A stretch of 64,000 bases of DNA from an uncultured Porphyromonadaceae bacterium (lineage in GTDB: Bacteria; Bacteroidota; Bacteroidia; Bacteroidales; Muribaculaceae): positions 62,001 through 126,000 of the forward strand of contig CAMNRO010000003.1 in assembly GCA_946553045.1 (NCBI GenBank), written 5' to 3'. The position numbers were made by a program, and so were the translations under genes. The notes under the pieces were generated by a model. It was not told where the DNA came from, ran no database searches, and was given only the letters and a program-made list of their open reading frames with translations. Positions 57,901-64,000 of the stretch are shown here, piece after piece (the first letter of the stretch is position 1; each line of letters starts with the position of its first letter).

Positions 57901-60356
57901 TCGCTATCCATTTCTACCGGTAAACCGTCGGCTTCCTCATCAGCTGCGCCACGGCTCTGCGCCATAGCACCGAGATTGAGGCCGCGAAGATTTAGGCTGC
58001 GCTCCATATAACCCATGACGGCGGCACGTTCCTCGTCGGAAAGATTAGGATCATTAACCATGCTCTCGGCGAGTGCGCCCATATCCTCGTTTGTAGTGTT
58101 GTCGATAATCTCGCGGATAGGCTCCCAGCGGTCAGGCGTGAAGATTTCGGCGGCGACACGGTCGGCGACGTTCACTTGATGTTTCATGTTGCCATAGGCA
58201 ATGCCGGAGATTGTATACTTGCCCGCACCCATTAAACCCATAGAGAGAGCCATGCCGCCCCAAATATCGCCGTGGAATTGTCCTGTAAACAACAGGTTCT
58301 TGCGCTCATAGACGGGATTGCCGTCAGCGTCTAATACCTGATTGCCCTGCTCATCGCAGACAGGCACATTGGTATATGCGTCGTCGAGATTGAGCATTGT
58401 GCGCCAAAGCTGGCCGTAGTATTCCTCGCTGACCTCGCCGAAGTAGTCCGACACGCCAAGACGCTCAAACTGCTTGCGGGTGGTCGCAAGGATTTGGCCG
58501 TAGCTCGACGCATTGGCACGAGCAAGCATACCGCTAATGCGCTTGCCGCCGAATGTCTTTGCGAGAGCTGGCACAACGCCGTCGAGGTGTGTGCCGAACA
58601 TTTCCGAGTAGTTCTCGATGATTGCGTTGGCCTCTCCCTGCCAAATAGCACTGCCCCAAGTCTTATCGTTGGAGAAGTCATAGTTGCCGTTCTCATCAAC
58701 AACCACATCGCCGAGTTTGCGGTCGATAATATCGGCCGTAGTCTTTCCTGCTTGTATGGTGTTCGTCATGAGCGGAGCGCGAATTAACAGGTCGTCCGCA
58801 GTTGTACCGAGAGCTTTGATAGTCCAATTCTCGGCCATACGACCGACACCACGGATGCCGTATTTCTTGGCATACTGCTTCACGCCAAGCTCGGTCATTT
58901 CTTTGATTGCTTCTTTGCCAATAACTTTGACAGCTCCACGGGTAGCAACTCTACCGGCGACATCTATTGCTTCATAGCCACCGCCTGTAAGAGCGAAGTC
59001 GAGCATGAACGACGGCATGTAGCCGGTCATAACACCGGCCCTGTTCCAGAAAGAGGCGTTTTCGCCAAACATCTGCTCCGTCTGCTGTGCGTCATATACG
59101 GCCTTGAGCATTTCCTGACCGGCGCGTTTCTCTCCCTCGGTTGCGTTGGGTGCTGAATATTGGTCGGCATTAAGCATGGTCATAGCGTCCAAAAGGTCGC
59201 CTGTGCCGAAATCCCATGTACGCACGTCGCTGACAGTACGGCCGAAGCCACGCCAAAAGCCCACGTCTTTGCCGATTTGCCTGTCGCGTTCTTCGTATAG
59301 GTTCTTGAGTTGCTCTTCCCTTTGACGTATGGCGACACGCAGGGCAGAGTTCTCCTTGTCGGCGGTTTGACGTGGCACATAGGTGTTGGCTGCGAGGACG
59401 GCGGCAAGCGGCGCAGAGTTCTTCTCGTAATCCTCTGCCCATTCCTTATGCACACGCTCTGAACTTTCAGTGAGTTGTTTGCGGAGTTCGGCAAGTTCTG
59501 CCTCGGCACGACGTATTTGTGCGCCGACCGACATATCGGCCGCAGCCATTGCCTGACGGAAATTATACGTTGACATATCAGCGGCGGTTTTGCTTGTTGT
59601 GCGCTCGCCGGTTGGTGTGAGATATGTTTTCTCCATTTTGCCGGTTTCAGGATTGAACACCGGCTTGCCCTCTACGGTATGGAAGCCGAGGCCACGATTA
59701 CCACGGTAATATTCCGATACGTTCTCCATGCGTTCACGACTCTCCGCAAACATAGCGTCGGTTTGCTCTTGCATTTGGTAGAGCTGGCGCGACATGGCTA
59801 TTTTCTGCTGCTCGGTGGGCTGCCACGGCTTATCTTCGATAGCTGTGCTTGTGGTGGTATATTTATAACCACGTCGTTTGCTGCGGTCGTGTGCCACCGA
59901 AAGGTCGACATGGCCGTCGAAAGGCTTGCCGTCTTCATTTGTGCCTTGCATATAGACACGGAGAGGTGCGCCGGGATTGGCTTTTGCCCACCCTGTAAGA
60001 CCGCCGGCGGCGTTTACCTCGTCGGTCGACACAGTGAAATCTTTGCCGCCACGGCGCAGTTTGAAGTACTGCGTATCCTTGGGCGAGGCTGGCGGCGGTG
60101 TCGGTGCGGCCAGTGTGTCGACAGGAGCGGCAGGGCGTTCAGGCGCAGGTGCTGGCGTTGCTGCTGCTGCCTGTCCATACCCCAACTGCTGCGAGAAGCT
60201 ATCCCATGTGCCGAGGTCATAGTCTTGGCTCGTTGCGTCATAGAGTTTACGACGCTTGGCCTCGTCGTTGAGGTCGGCGCAAAACTGCTCATAGCTGCCC
60301 ATATCGTAGTCTTGCGAGAGGGCATCGTATAATTTTCGTTTGTTGTCAGTTGCCAT
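42942..60356 (-). CDS. 5804-aa phage polyvalent protein (methylase + strawberry-notch/SNF2-like helicase + ParB/DdrB-like + other domains)
   Basis: Single open frame; VDVVMTNPPFG, GDMTGVGKGRQGAALIRYA, ILDESHTVGGDSG, GNNRSEALRLMYENY, GVDGDHIDVFLS, HEAVAHYGLRQLFG. Confidence 0.9.
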   Translation of the reverse strand: MATDNKRKLYDALSQDYDMGSYEQFCADLNDEAKRRKLYDATSQDYDLGTWDSFSQQLGYGQAAAATPAPAPERPAAPVDTLAAPTPPPASPKDTQYFKLRRGGKDFTVSTDEVNAAGGLTGWAKANPGAPLRVYMQGTNEDGKPFDGHVDLSVAHDRSKRRGYKYTTTSTAIEDKPWQPTEQQKIAMSRQLYQMQEQTDAMFAESRERMENVSEYYRGNRGLGFHTVEGKPVFNPETGKMEKTYLTPTGERTTSKTAADMSTYNFRQAMAAADMSVGAQIRRAEAELAELRKQLTESSERVHKEWAEDYEKNSAPLAAVLAANTYVPRQTADKENSALRVAIRQREEQLKNLYEERDRQIGKDVGFWRGFGRTVSDVRTWDFGTGDLLDAMTMLNADQYSAPNATEGEKRAGQEMLKAVYDAQQTEQMFGENASFWNRAGVMTGYMPSFMLDFALTGGGYEAIDVAGRVATRGAVKVIGKEAIKEMTELGVKQYAKKYGIRGVGRMAENWTIKALGTTADDLLIRAPLMTNTIQAGKTTADIIDRKLGDVVVDENGNYDFSNDKTWGSAIWQGEANAIIENYSEMFGTHLDGVVPALAKTFGGKRISGMLARANASSYGQILATTRKQFERLGVSDYFGEVSEEYYGQLWRTMLNLDDAYTNVPVCDEQGNQVLDADGNPVYERKNLLFTGQFHGDIWGGMALSMGLMGAGKYTISGIAYGNMKHQVNVADRVAAEIFTPDRWEPIREIIDNTTNEDMGALAESMVNDPNLSDEERAAVMGYMERSLNLRGLNLGAMAQSRGAADEEADGLPVEMDSELSQSYIDGYEASTPQEMNDAQNMFEYQRQRSESMFDNMILEALEQSPVATLMEMSRNGLYSQEEIDAARDYINAKTVRDGILQRVNDNIDEQIAQSDAMINARVNPASGMIQPAIMGLDDRQVYIVGGSLAINDDGTIDRDASDESIVVRDAVTGELEFTDPKSIVSAGEAIDPEMEKAMAVDNIRQQAAQAAANAMNGTLAFNPGDVVQINDGGGVVGVTIVGPLVDEESGMPIDGQIIVQFANGQQTEIEKEQLQAFADAANIERLNNFEQERAANRAQQQATEAEAMRPQFALNDEFTILNDSGTPIRGSITGELDEDGTVEIYTEEPINGNRVNRLTPAELEEMLDTYNGEAITMPVPENVENVPNVEENPDFVEQNSENATETVPNPEEVVEAEPQASALSRIPVDEQGQPKYDEAEPDTAWDAIVEQAQGDEATAAEVVADIVAERQADFNAAEKALDKTKEGKPEKRKKGDPAPTMAERIAAKNAAKEALAEAQAIRDRAKAILDHWKKIAGTKQRRDSERRNAEEAEARRLAQERAEEEARLKAEREEADRIEREALNGVPDWAVDTPADARARGYRRNGPQKVDRPEIIDNHAIGNAVEVKFGDDVMPTGNVVVIEASQLQPSHRDGQRNPAHFLDEAQPKERKDAASRFAAAKIAEGMRPEEITSSVTAFTGAPSINARGEVIQGNNRSEALRLMYENYAQSAERYKQYLIDHAAEFGLTPESIAAFEQPVLANMLDVSDENAITLGQYVAQDTESGGIERIKPKNAVQKMGDKIRNFANLLLRSADDEASFAQLVDANGVDVLKWMNQQGFISNTQYASAFDSKGNLSAEAANDLKGIMYQSIFTGGSTRLEEMFNKMPAKAQRAILATAFRDYDSAFADRMISEIQQSIIAFDALMGYEQFRDATNPEAVQHAVEAWKLQSAFDDVTGEPYLPSETFSNFALALAAMYKGHTQRHIQSVFNMMYDIVQGTEQDNLFEVADKTPKPLAEAIHRVLNLEYQPIAKPTIDNGTNGSAVLDINSEDGQDGRPGSDGNADGAEQSQEEAEPADGGTGAASDSGQGSNELAPEEADFTPEEIEALSHATFTNSVTGQTIKLTGHTIMEDGRPAFKGNMENERGSLGRFMHNLIRKLLNSPSWTTDIVMPSSTQEAELHEFDDLDNSELEKRIEVSDDDWTEGDEKTPTYKRTITIDGKHEVIQVDEPNSEGFYTGSRFEYQGEHFGSLTDVIVHIDKQAKLAADIAAAEAEVNTEPTQAQKEAGNYKKGHVQVGTFDVTIEQPVGSVRRGTDADGKEWETTMQNTYGYIRGTQGVDGDHIDVFLSTDIDAWNGRRVVIVDQYNHDGTFDEHKVMLGFNDKADAINAYLANYEDGWEKGRRLVFSTANLEDFEKWIESSHRKQKPYHEYKIADKAEIEESTPENPVSSTDGYTIDTYTTKKNKTYHRVVFPRADKAVWQERLNLAKKMGGTSVPKGYGFKTQEEAEAFAKAVADPATVADAQPLSLDDMRSSIEEAPTATTTEAEQVTEAETQQPEADKPINPSGNKLVTDERYLELRERMRKKLGGQLNMGVDPEILAIGTEMAVYHIEKGARKFKAYASAMIADLGDAIRPYLKSFYNAVRDMPEAEAAGLIADMDSYDEVRSVDIANFDKPSTDALATAAAVVAEQEAEKEREEAEAKLKEKRKKRTNPDGSTTETVVESGTEIEIASGDFIPGVRPTVDEQKPGKKKSGKTKPKPTTDGGLFDTVEDDTVETPALVVPEQRPAADLIGDSAAFQEREAQTAELVEEIGGVIESRVAMLQLDAESVKPLTMTDVKKMASKYPALKDISDTDLQELVELAMTQLTRSEALINIDGTAEAQRSAFDHIVDLYQIQPSLNARDSERLMKQQYSTPTPLGFVMGQFVRAGGKAVGSMLEPSAGNGALTITVHPSLVHVNDIDDARLANLRKLGYSQVTAQDALLPFPGDKVDVVMTNPPFGTITEKVYDGVFRISSLEAQMAINALEQMKDDGRAAIVIGGNTSYRTNGSMNPKDAAFFGYLYSHYNVADVINISGKALYSRNGTGYDVRMILIDGRKTGEFKRVFPPVKAKARAEQVTTFDELYKRVQDDIQQIQQMGSQLANVQRDPETAADGTASAPVRTGNNRPNTGAGQRPGKTGDTVRDTPRTDSGQPTSGNDGSIPAGVDNAVTGNAGSTDDVPQPNPEQPRSVGSGSTQNGTGRSGSDGRGAVAPRPDRGAERLAVKPDLTTEKVPYPNQSDNGFTLMSVVPAAQAQVLQKSLGEIGDVDQYLVDELGYSSKVELYDYLAAEQIDSVALAIHQMNKGNAFIIGDMTGVGKGRQGAALIRYAVKQGKVPIYFTQKPTLFTDNYRDLTDIGSRDLRPFIIASNPKDANIVDKDGNIVHKLPPKKEQERVFNYIMEHGTLPEEYDYVLTTYDQIKNGTADYAQNEDGTWNVEARKLPKKSKGYTTADYNGQARRDALAQLAEGNIAILDESHTVGGDSGCGRYMQMLTSSAEGVTFLSATFAKRADNMPIYAQRTAIAEAGVKASELIESISKGGVTLQEIMSKQLVESGQMIRRERSFEGVTIDWLSVEEETNRRQREQFNEVADIFNAIRNFQDDYITPIIDAKNEAVAEFGATVGHTQGTKDLGVKNVPFASKMYNLVNQLLFALKVDAVADRVVENLRNGYKPVISFTNTMEGFLSSAPKGVAMDDVPNFSLTLMRALDGVMRFTEKDADENTEGGSISLSDLSTEGQNAYNAIREKIINLSADLPISPMDAIRMKIEEAGYSVAEITGRTMQLNRTEDGRYIVEARKDRDKKDAVRDFNSGKLDVLMINKSGSTGLSLHSSVNFQDQRPRVMVFAQFQSDINDEVQMRGRIDRSGQVTRGRYEYIMSTIPAEQRIQMMFKAKLKSLDANTTSSQKSKFNEMEIVDYLNKYGDDVVWEYLKEHPELAERLGDPLDMLQEKKAEDGPRTSEKEDTSKKTGCAGKISRYLAFLSVEEQDEIFREITEAYRVKIQLLDDAGENDLEITTMPLRAETKQKKIWHEGENPGSGNAFADNTYVEEVEVDVLKKPMKRDEIVEATRKLMGEHYTEKNGGVDWRHYVRAKGDEISQFFQAKADEAIGKLREAGEARISKAREKAVTAATKARGRGENNFTDEQIQSLADTVANEEREKELQKQRKRQEEIMAIKHRIQSLLQRLRAGGIYVVPQDLKQGTAEMFTQTFGTFVGFKFNKGYTLGSSTAIFATLDGRRKVELALSDQAINTIISATDIANRYSPDEIRAISLENWDSKVPTQTRQKRYIITGNLLQALVDTEKGEKTRGNLISFSTIDGETRQGILMGENFKLTDLRNSASLSSRLAQIREGKAVVSENGDVQIEKVSFGWQHRGQYELRVPKSKQRGGIYTMHPDLLKLVEGHNFITKGNNMVAYVDEADIAKVVDMLSRAPFNLTVLQESQLSDVSAEEAEDDVLCRPVTDKATLDRLNSEPTIKVYRAMQMIDGGLRPPMSAKVDGQLRDATEVGVWEEAEEHPEMADENGRFKLDKGNGKSIKAAYNPYIHTSRSPINDQFSSAWSRPELVTVEVEVPVSELTSEYHAEKAKDTVGEKEWKSGPVGRALAKIGQARRVILSRWSRVVRVVPVEEVAEAYAQRLNAHGIEVPFNTVPPALRDALVERGVKIGKPEKGNAGSASLPAFEQWISEQERQRMGDGYGAYSDAEVSFANDPISKVMGKNRFSKKRQAEFAARERQRMVDRVKELAERMHLNNVEIITDASQLEGKRAKAKGFYNKRTGKITIVIPNNVSTIDAEQTLLHEAVAHYGLRQLFGEQFNTFLDNVYQSADDSIRRKIAEMAAQNGWDFRTATEEYLAGLAEDTSFREAQSYTGWWSKIKRLFLDMLDKIGFEGFRDKVGVVLTDNELRYILWRSYANLAEPGGKRSILGEAADVAKQAELQVGNYAERGIEAEYAAEGDLYRPGDFSPRDRVFARYAYESMVRSGNYQFKEAVQDSMLGLKTLYQAVLGKKTRIEDVPGFENAYLFENRMSSMNAGEQHEYFQRYMQPLLKEIGRIAGANKRKRRELTDYIMAKHGLERNEYMRNEAAANGEETDRDFAGLMGLTGEADWRSAEATAQQWVDDYEDMVDTTDLWEAINNATKATLEKIYLSGIISKETYEKILGMYSYYIPLRGWNETTSEQVYGYLTSKDGPLGGSIMKKAEGRESMADDPIATIGMMADDAIRQGNRNLMKQRFLNFILNHPSDAVSVHDIWLEYNDVTDEWVPVFADVEDTDTADEVAQKVEAFEQRMEALRTAEPDKYKKGREAQHIPYKVVRGNLREHQILIKRNGRTFVATINGNPRAAQAINGLTNPDVDQNGVVGNMLKAGTWVNRQLSAFYTTRNPDFVVGNFFRDMLYSNCMTWVKESPRYARRFHKNFGRVNPIVMRRLLGKWENGTLNMSNRLESLFYQFMKNGGETGYTNVRDIDGHKRAVAAELKKQGSTGRRVWTALGMQLDLLNRSAENCARFAAFVTSRDFGRSIDRAIYDAKEISVNFNKKGSGGKMVNANGQTALGKTGAYLSGGGRLLYVFWNAGIQGMTNFGRQAKLHPAKFSAGATALFTLGYVIPLLAQMLGGGDGDDDDKNAYYNLPEYVRRSNICFYAGDQWITIPLPIEYRAMYGMGELAHGVISGNERYSNSELARQMASQVSQIFPIDMLEGGGGISPFIPSAAKPFTEAYIMNKGWTGLPVYKDTPFNKNDPEWTKAYASADKHLVSFAKWLNETSGGDDFKKGSIDINPAKIEYLLNGTFGGLFTFPNKIKKTGETMFGDRDFEWRNIPIANRLIKSGDERTANRKLQNEYFKYLKEYEATGQLMRKYENADEDGVLGYAERINFLENSPEYLNYEIFDDFKADIDAYREVIATETNKEERSRLEAEMYDVMRELVNALHDPKGYFNDLYKAGQLSAEYIEYLKTHHGIALGEEQE

Positions 60357-60360
60357 TACG

Positions 60361-61482
60361 TTAACTCATTGGATTTTTCTTCTTTTGTTTGTTCCCACTG
60401 CCACTGCCGGAGTCACCATTGTCCATTGGATTAGGTTTCTTACCTTCAGGCTTCGTCGAATGGCCCTTTGCCGGTTTGGTCGTAGTAGATGATGTTGTGC
60501 CTTTGGTCTTACCCCGGCGGTCTTTTTGCTCTCGCTCGGTGGTCGACTGTTGGGTTGCCTCGCTCCATGTACCATGATTGAGGGCATTTTGCCTCATAGC
60601 CTCGTAAGATGAAGCATAGTGAAGATTGCCGTCGCGGTCGTACCATGGATATTCGGGGGCTTTACCGCCACCGCCGCGACTACCAGAGCCAATCGGACGG
60701 CGATAGTTATTTTTGTTGATACGCGACTGCCAATAGGCTTCGGCATAGTCTGCCTCAATACGTTTTGCCTCGGCGGCTGCTTCCTGTTGGTTGATTTTGC
60801 CCTGCATCAAGTCCATGCGGAGTTGAGCCATAGCCGCGTCTCGGTCTGCCTTGGCTTGCGCTCGTGCGTCTGCCGCTTCCTTATAATGGTCGGTCACTCT
60901 CTCACGCTCTATTGTGTGGTTCCAATTCCGCTCATCTCGTGCGTCGTCGGCATCCCACTTCATTGCGCGCATGAAGCCGTCCATGTACTGACGCTGGTTA
61001 TCCTCACGGTCTTTTTTCAGTTGGTCGAAACGTGCCTTTGTGGTAGCGGCCATGCCTTTTGAGGGGTCGAAAGCGTTGGGGGCGTACTGTGTTGTGAAGT
61101 AGAGATTGCTCATAGCCGAGATACCCTCGCCGATTGCGGCGAAGATAGCCTCTCGTTTCTGCTTCTTGCGCTCCTTTTCAAGTTCTTCGGGGGTCGGCGG
61201 CTTGTACGGCGATATCTGCTGAAACATCTCCGTATAAGTCATTTTCTTTGGCGCGGTCTGCTGTTCGTCTACCGGCGTTACCTGCTCGGTATCGGTCACA
61301 ACCTCGACAGTGTGTTCACTCTCGTTTTTAGGCTGTACGGTAACTTGCGGTGCCGTTGTGGTTGTTGCAGACGTGGCTGGTTGTGCAACAGTAGGAGGCA
61401 CTGTTGCATCGGCTAACGCTCCTTCGACAGGTGCGACAGGCGATTTCCCCCTTGCTAATATTTCATCGGTCGTTACTGCCAT
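60361..61482 (-). CDS. putative internal virion/structural protein
   Basis: 373-aa, low-complexity termini and coiled coil, upstream of polyvalent gene. Confidence 0.5.
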   Translation of the reverse strand: MAVTTDEILARGKSPVAPVEGALADATVPPTVAQPATSATTTTAPQVTVQPKNESEHTVEVVTDTEQVTPVDEQQTAPKKMTYTEMFQQISPYKPPTPEELEKERKKQKREAIFAAIGEGISAMSNLYFTTQYAPNAFDPSKGMAATTKARFDQLKKDREDNQRQYMDGFMRAMKWDADDARDERNWNHTIERERVTDHYKEAADARAQAKADRDAAMAQLRMDLMQGKINQQEAAAEAKRIEADYAEAYWQSRINKNNYRRPIGSGSRGGGGKAPEYPWYDRDGNLHYASSYEAMRQNALNHGTWSEATQQSTTEREQKDRRGKTKGTTSSTTTKPAKGHSTKPEGKKPNPMDNGDSGSGSGNKQKKKNPMS

Positions 61483-61487
61483 AATCG

Positions 61488-61985
61488 TTAGAGTATTCCT
61501 GCGATATTTGAGCCGGCTTGCGTCACACCCTGAATAGCTTGCGCCACATTGGCCGCTTTCTTCTGCTCAAGGTCGTTTAACTGCTGCTGAATATTCGCGT
61601 CGGTTTGTAAATATTGGCTCTCGATAGCGTCTTTTCTCGCCTCGCCATTGACGGCGATGTTGGTTGTTGCCGTTGCAAGAGCCTCGTTATTGGCCGCTTT
61701 GGCCGCTGCGACGCTTTCTTCCGTTCCACCCATGACGGCCTGAGCCGCAGCCGCCTGTTTGTTGCGGTTGCGTATAGACTCCTCGGTCTTTGTCAGGATA
61801 GCCTGTGCGTCGGCTCGTTGGGTTGCGTCCTCATTGTAGCGGCGGTCGTACCAATCTTGGTTTTTGCGTCGCTGCTCCTGCAAATTCTTTTTAACACGTT
61901 TCATGGCCTTTGACGCAGAAATGCCGCCGAAAATACTCCCGACAGCTCCTAACCCTGCGCCGATTGCGCCGCCTAATATGCCCAT
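61488..61985 (-). CDS. putative internal virion protein
   Basis: 165 aa; glycine-rich hydrophobic N-terminus MGILGGAIGAGLGAVGSIFGG then coiled coil. Confidence 0.6.
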   Translation of the reverse strand: MGILGGAIGAGLGAVGSIFGGISASKAMKRVKKNLQEQRRKNQDWYDRRYNEDATQRADAQAILTKTEESIRNRNKQAAAAQAVMGGTEESVAAAKAANNEALATATTNIAVNGEARKDAIESQYLQTDANIQQQLNDLEQKKAANVAQAIQGVTQAGSNIAGIL

Positions 61986-62037
61986 ATTACGAAATGTGAT
62001 TAGTTGAACTTAAATTATGTGGGCGAATTTACATTAT

Positions 62038-62045
62038 TATCTTTG
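62038..62045 (+). promoter_or_regulatory. candidate Bacteroidetes -7 box
   Basis: TATCTTTG matching TAnnTTTG 25 bp upstream of the 62070 start. Confidence 0.45.
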
Positions 62046-62069
62046 TGGCGATGTATTAACTTTAACCGC

Positions 62070-62354
62070 ATGGCAATAGGTAAGAAAACAGGAGGACGAA
62101 AGAAGGGCACACCCAACAAGGCAACTATGCTGGGCAAAGAGGTCATTGTGTCCTTGCTGTCCGACTACTCCAACAGCGGCCTTATGGCTTCTGACTTTAT
62201 GGCTCTCGATCCAAAGGACAGGCTTGTTATTGCTGAAAGGCTCATGCAGTACACCATGCCCAAAATGCAAGCAACAGCAATCGACCTCAACACCGGCGAG
62301 AAAGAGAAAACAATCGAAGACCGCCTCGCAGAATTGGCCGGAGAGGACGAATAA
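62070..62354 (+). CDS. DUF5681/small-terminase-like protein
   Basis: 94-aa MAIGKKTGGRKKGTPNKATMLGKEVIVSLLSDY...; start trimmed from 62004. Confidence 0.6.
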   Translation: MAIGKKTGGRKKGTPNKATMLGKEVIVSLLSDYSNSGLMASDFMALDPKDRLVIAERLMQYTMPKMQATAIDLNTGEKEKTIEDRLAELAGEDE

Positions 62355-62382
62355 TCTACTCGGCCTCCACTTTAGACAGCAA

Positions 62383-62410
62383 CCGACTGACAATCCGTCG
62401 GCGGTTTTTT
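62383..62410 (+). terminator. Rho-independent terminator
   Basis: CCGAC...GTCGG hairpin then TTTTTT. Confidence 0.6.
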
Positions 62411-62448
62411 CTTGCCACAATGCGAAAATTTATGCGAATTGGCGTGGG

Positions 62449-62690
62449 GTTTCTTCAAACTTAACCGGGGTTTTGTTTGAGGAAACATAGGGTTGGCTCT
62501 CTTTTATTCCTCGGCGACGCATCAAAAAGGGTGAAAATCGGGGCGAAATTAACTCTCGGTAGCAAATAGTAAAGTTTGAGGAAACTATGGGTTAGCTATG
62601 GGTTTTGTTTGAAGTTATTTTGAGATTTTTAGTTTCCTCAAACTTAATTGGGGTTTTGTTTGAGGAAACTATGGGTTAGCTTGGTTTAAT
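62449..62690. repeat. Repeat cluster, candidate integrase arm/attP region
   Basis: Three GTTTGAGGAAAC(T)ATGGGTTRGCT copies (62475, 62574, 62658) with inverted partners GTTTCYTCAAAC (62449, 62632). Confidence 0.6.
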
Positions 62691-62903
62691 TCCCGAATTA
62701 AGTACACAAAAGAAAAGAAAGGAAAAGAAATAAAAAGAAAATAAATAAAAGAAGATATAGTAAGAAGAAACGACGGCGACGACGGCGACGACAAAGGAAA
62801 AACTTGATTTTGAAATTTTGTTTTTTTGAAAAAGAAAAAGACCGGCGAAGCGAAAATGCCTCGTCGGTCGAATGGGTTAAAATAAAAACAGGGGGGCGCG
62901 ATT

Positions 62904-64000
62904 TCAAAAACCTTTGCCCTTCATGCGCTCGTATGTCTGCGAAAGTCCTTTGTCGATGATGTCAATTTTGAATTGCACCATTGAGCGCGTTGGCACGTCG
63001 TCATGTACGAATGGCACGAGTGCCTGAATAACCTCGTCGATGTTGTTGAAGCCGGTGTCCTCAACTTCGCCCAACAACTTGCCACGGAAATATGCGCCGC
63101 CGTGAACAAGATGTTTCGCCGAGAAACGGAACAGGCCGTCTTCCGGGTCTTTCTTCTCGCTCTCGGCTTCCGTGTAGAAAATCAGCTCGACAACTTTCTC
63201 GTTCAATCTCCATGCAGGGGAGAAGTCCAGACGAAGATAGCCGCGCGTTACCTCGTGGCCACTTGCATGGTTCATGGCAAACGCCACTTCGCTAATGGTC
63301 GCGCCGCAGTCATTCTGCGCCACTGTTCCCCATGTGTGGCGAAACGTATACACGCAGTAGCGGTCATCGCCGGTTATACCTATGCTCTCGCAAATCTTCT
63401 TTATGCCGCTGTTGGCATTTGAGCCGAGGCTATCCGAGTTGCGGTAGCGTTCATGGAAACTGAACAAGTACGGATCATCATCGCTGGTGGCGTATTTCTC
63501 AAACAACGGCAACAGGATTGACGGCACACGCATTTCGATGTAGGCGTTATCAGCTCTGAATTTCTTTGTCTTGGCTCGCTTATAGTGTATGATGCCGTCG
63601 TAGTAGTCGGTCTTCTTCATGTTGTAGAGGTCGACTGTATTAATACCGGCGAGGCACAACACCATCATGGCAACGTCGCGGCCAATCTCCTCCAACGGTG
63701 CCTTCATCTTGCTTTCAGGTATCGGCGCAGAAAAGAAAGCCCTCGCCGCCTGGGGCGTGATTGCAAGTTTCTCTGGGCGGTCAGCTTCGGGAATTTTAAC
63801 CCTCAGCCACGGATTAGTCTTGATTTTGATAATGCCGTTGTCATAATCGTTGTACTCCAGCATCGCCGCCTTGAACACCTGACGCAGACAAATCGGGTAC
63901 ATCTCCTTTGCCCTTGCTGTGGTTTCAAGAGATTTTATCCACTCGTTGACAAAGGTAGAGGTCAGTTGCGAGAACATAACCGCCGTTGTGCCGGCATGAC
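62904..64000 (-). CDS. int: tyrosine recombinase/integrase, N-terminus open at the window edge
   Basis: YTFRHTWGTVAQNDCGATISEVAFAMNHASGHEVTRGYLRLD; frame open upstream of the annotated ATG at 63977 (HAGTTAV-MFSQL...). Confidence 0.9.
   Translation of the reverse strand, partial: HAGTTAVMFSQLTSTFVNEWIKSLETTARAKEMYPICLRQVFKAAMLEYNDYDNGIIKIKTNPWLRVKIPEADRPEKLAITPQAARAFFSAPIPESKMKAPLEEIGRDVAMMVLCLAGINTVDLYNMKKTDYYDGIIHYKRAKTKKFRADNAYIEMRVPSILLPLFEKYATSDDDPYLFSFHERYRNSDSLGSNANSGIKKICESIGITGDDRYCVYTFRHTWGTVAQNDCGATISEVAFAMNHASGHEVTRGYLRLDFSPAWRLNEKVVELIFYTEAESEKKDPEDGLFRFSAKHLVHGGAYFRGKLLGEVEDTGFNNIDEVIQALVPFVHDDVPTRSMVQFKIDIIDKGLSQTYERMKGKGF

Noticed and set aside
43011-60332. Many + strand ORFs (100-350 aa) antisense to the 5804-aa gene
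   Set aside because: Cysteine/histidine/valine-rich shadow translations of a strongly coding opposite strand.
62449-62690. Repeat cluster as a CRISPR array
   Set aside because: Only three irregularly spaced copies with inverted partners, and no uniform spacers or cas genes.
62773-62795. CGACGG tandem repeat as a coding repeat protein
   Set aside because: Short low-complexity tract in a non-coding region; no supporting ORF.

Overview
The window looks like most of a temperate, podovirus-like (pro)phage of a Bacteroidales host. It is cut at both ends: a partial ORF at the left edge and a tyrosine integrase open to the right edge. Layout: (1) + strand 1-18.5 kb: tRNA/tRNA-like cluster, RecT plus exonuclease-like gene, SNF2 helicase, HU-like protein, DnaC-like loader, MazG-like protein, C5 DNA methyltransferase, many small accessory genes, and a 961-aa putative virion protein. 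(2) - strand 18.6-37.1 kb: three small paralogs, lysis genes (amidase, holin), a diversity-generating retroelement (DGR) reverse transcriptase, its template repeat, a 2846-aa tail-fibre-like target, putative capsid and scaffold genes. (3) + strand 37.2-40.8 kb: internally duplicated small protein, rhomboid-like membrane protein, large terminase. (4) - strand 40.9-62 kb: portal, a 5804-aa polyvalent protein, two putative internal virion proteins. (5) Right end: small DUF5681/TerS-like protein, repeat-rich att-like region, integrase. The main discovery is a two-target DGR. One 112-bp template repeat (24689-24800) matches two variable repeats. VR2 is in the adjacent tail-fibre gene (16 mismatches in the core, all at template adenines, plus 2 non-A differences at the 5' edge). 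VR1 lies about 14 kb away on the opposite strand, in a small gene of the early/replication region (17 mismatches, all at template adenines, none elsewhere). Product names come from reading translations and remembered family motifs; no database search was run.
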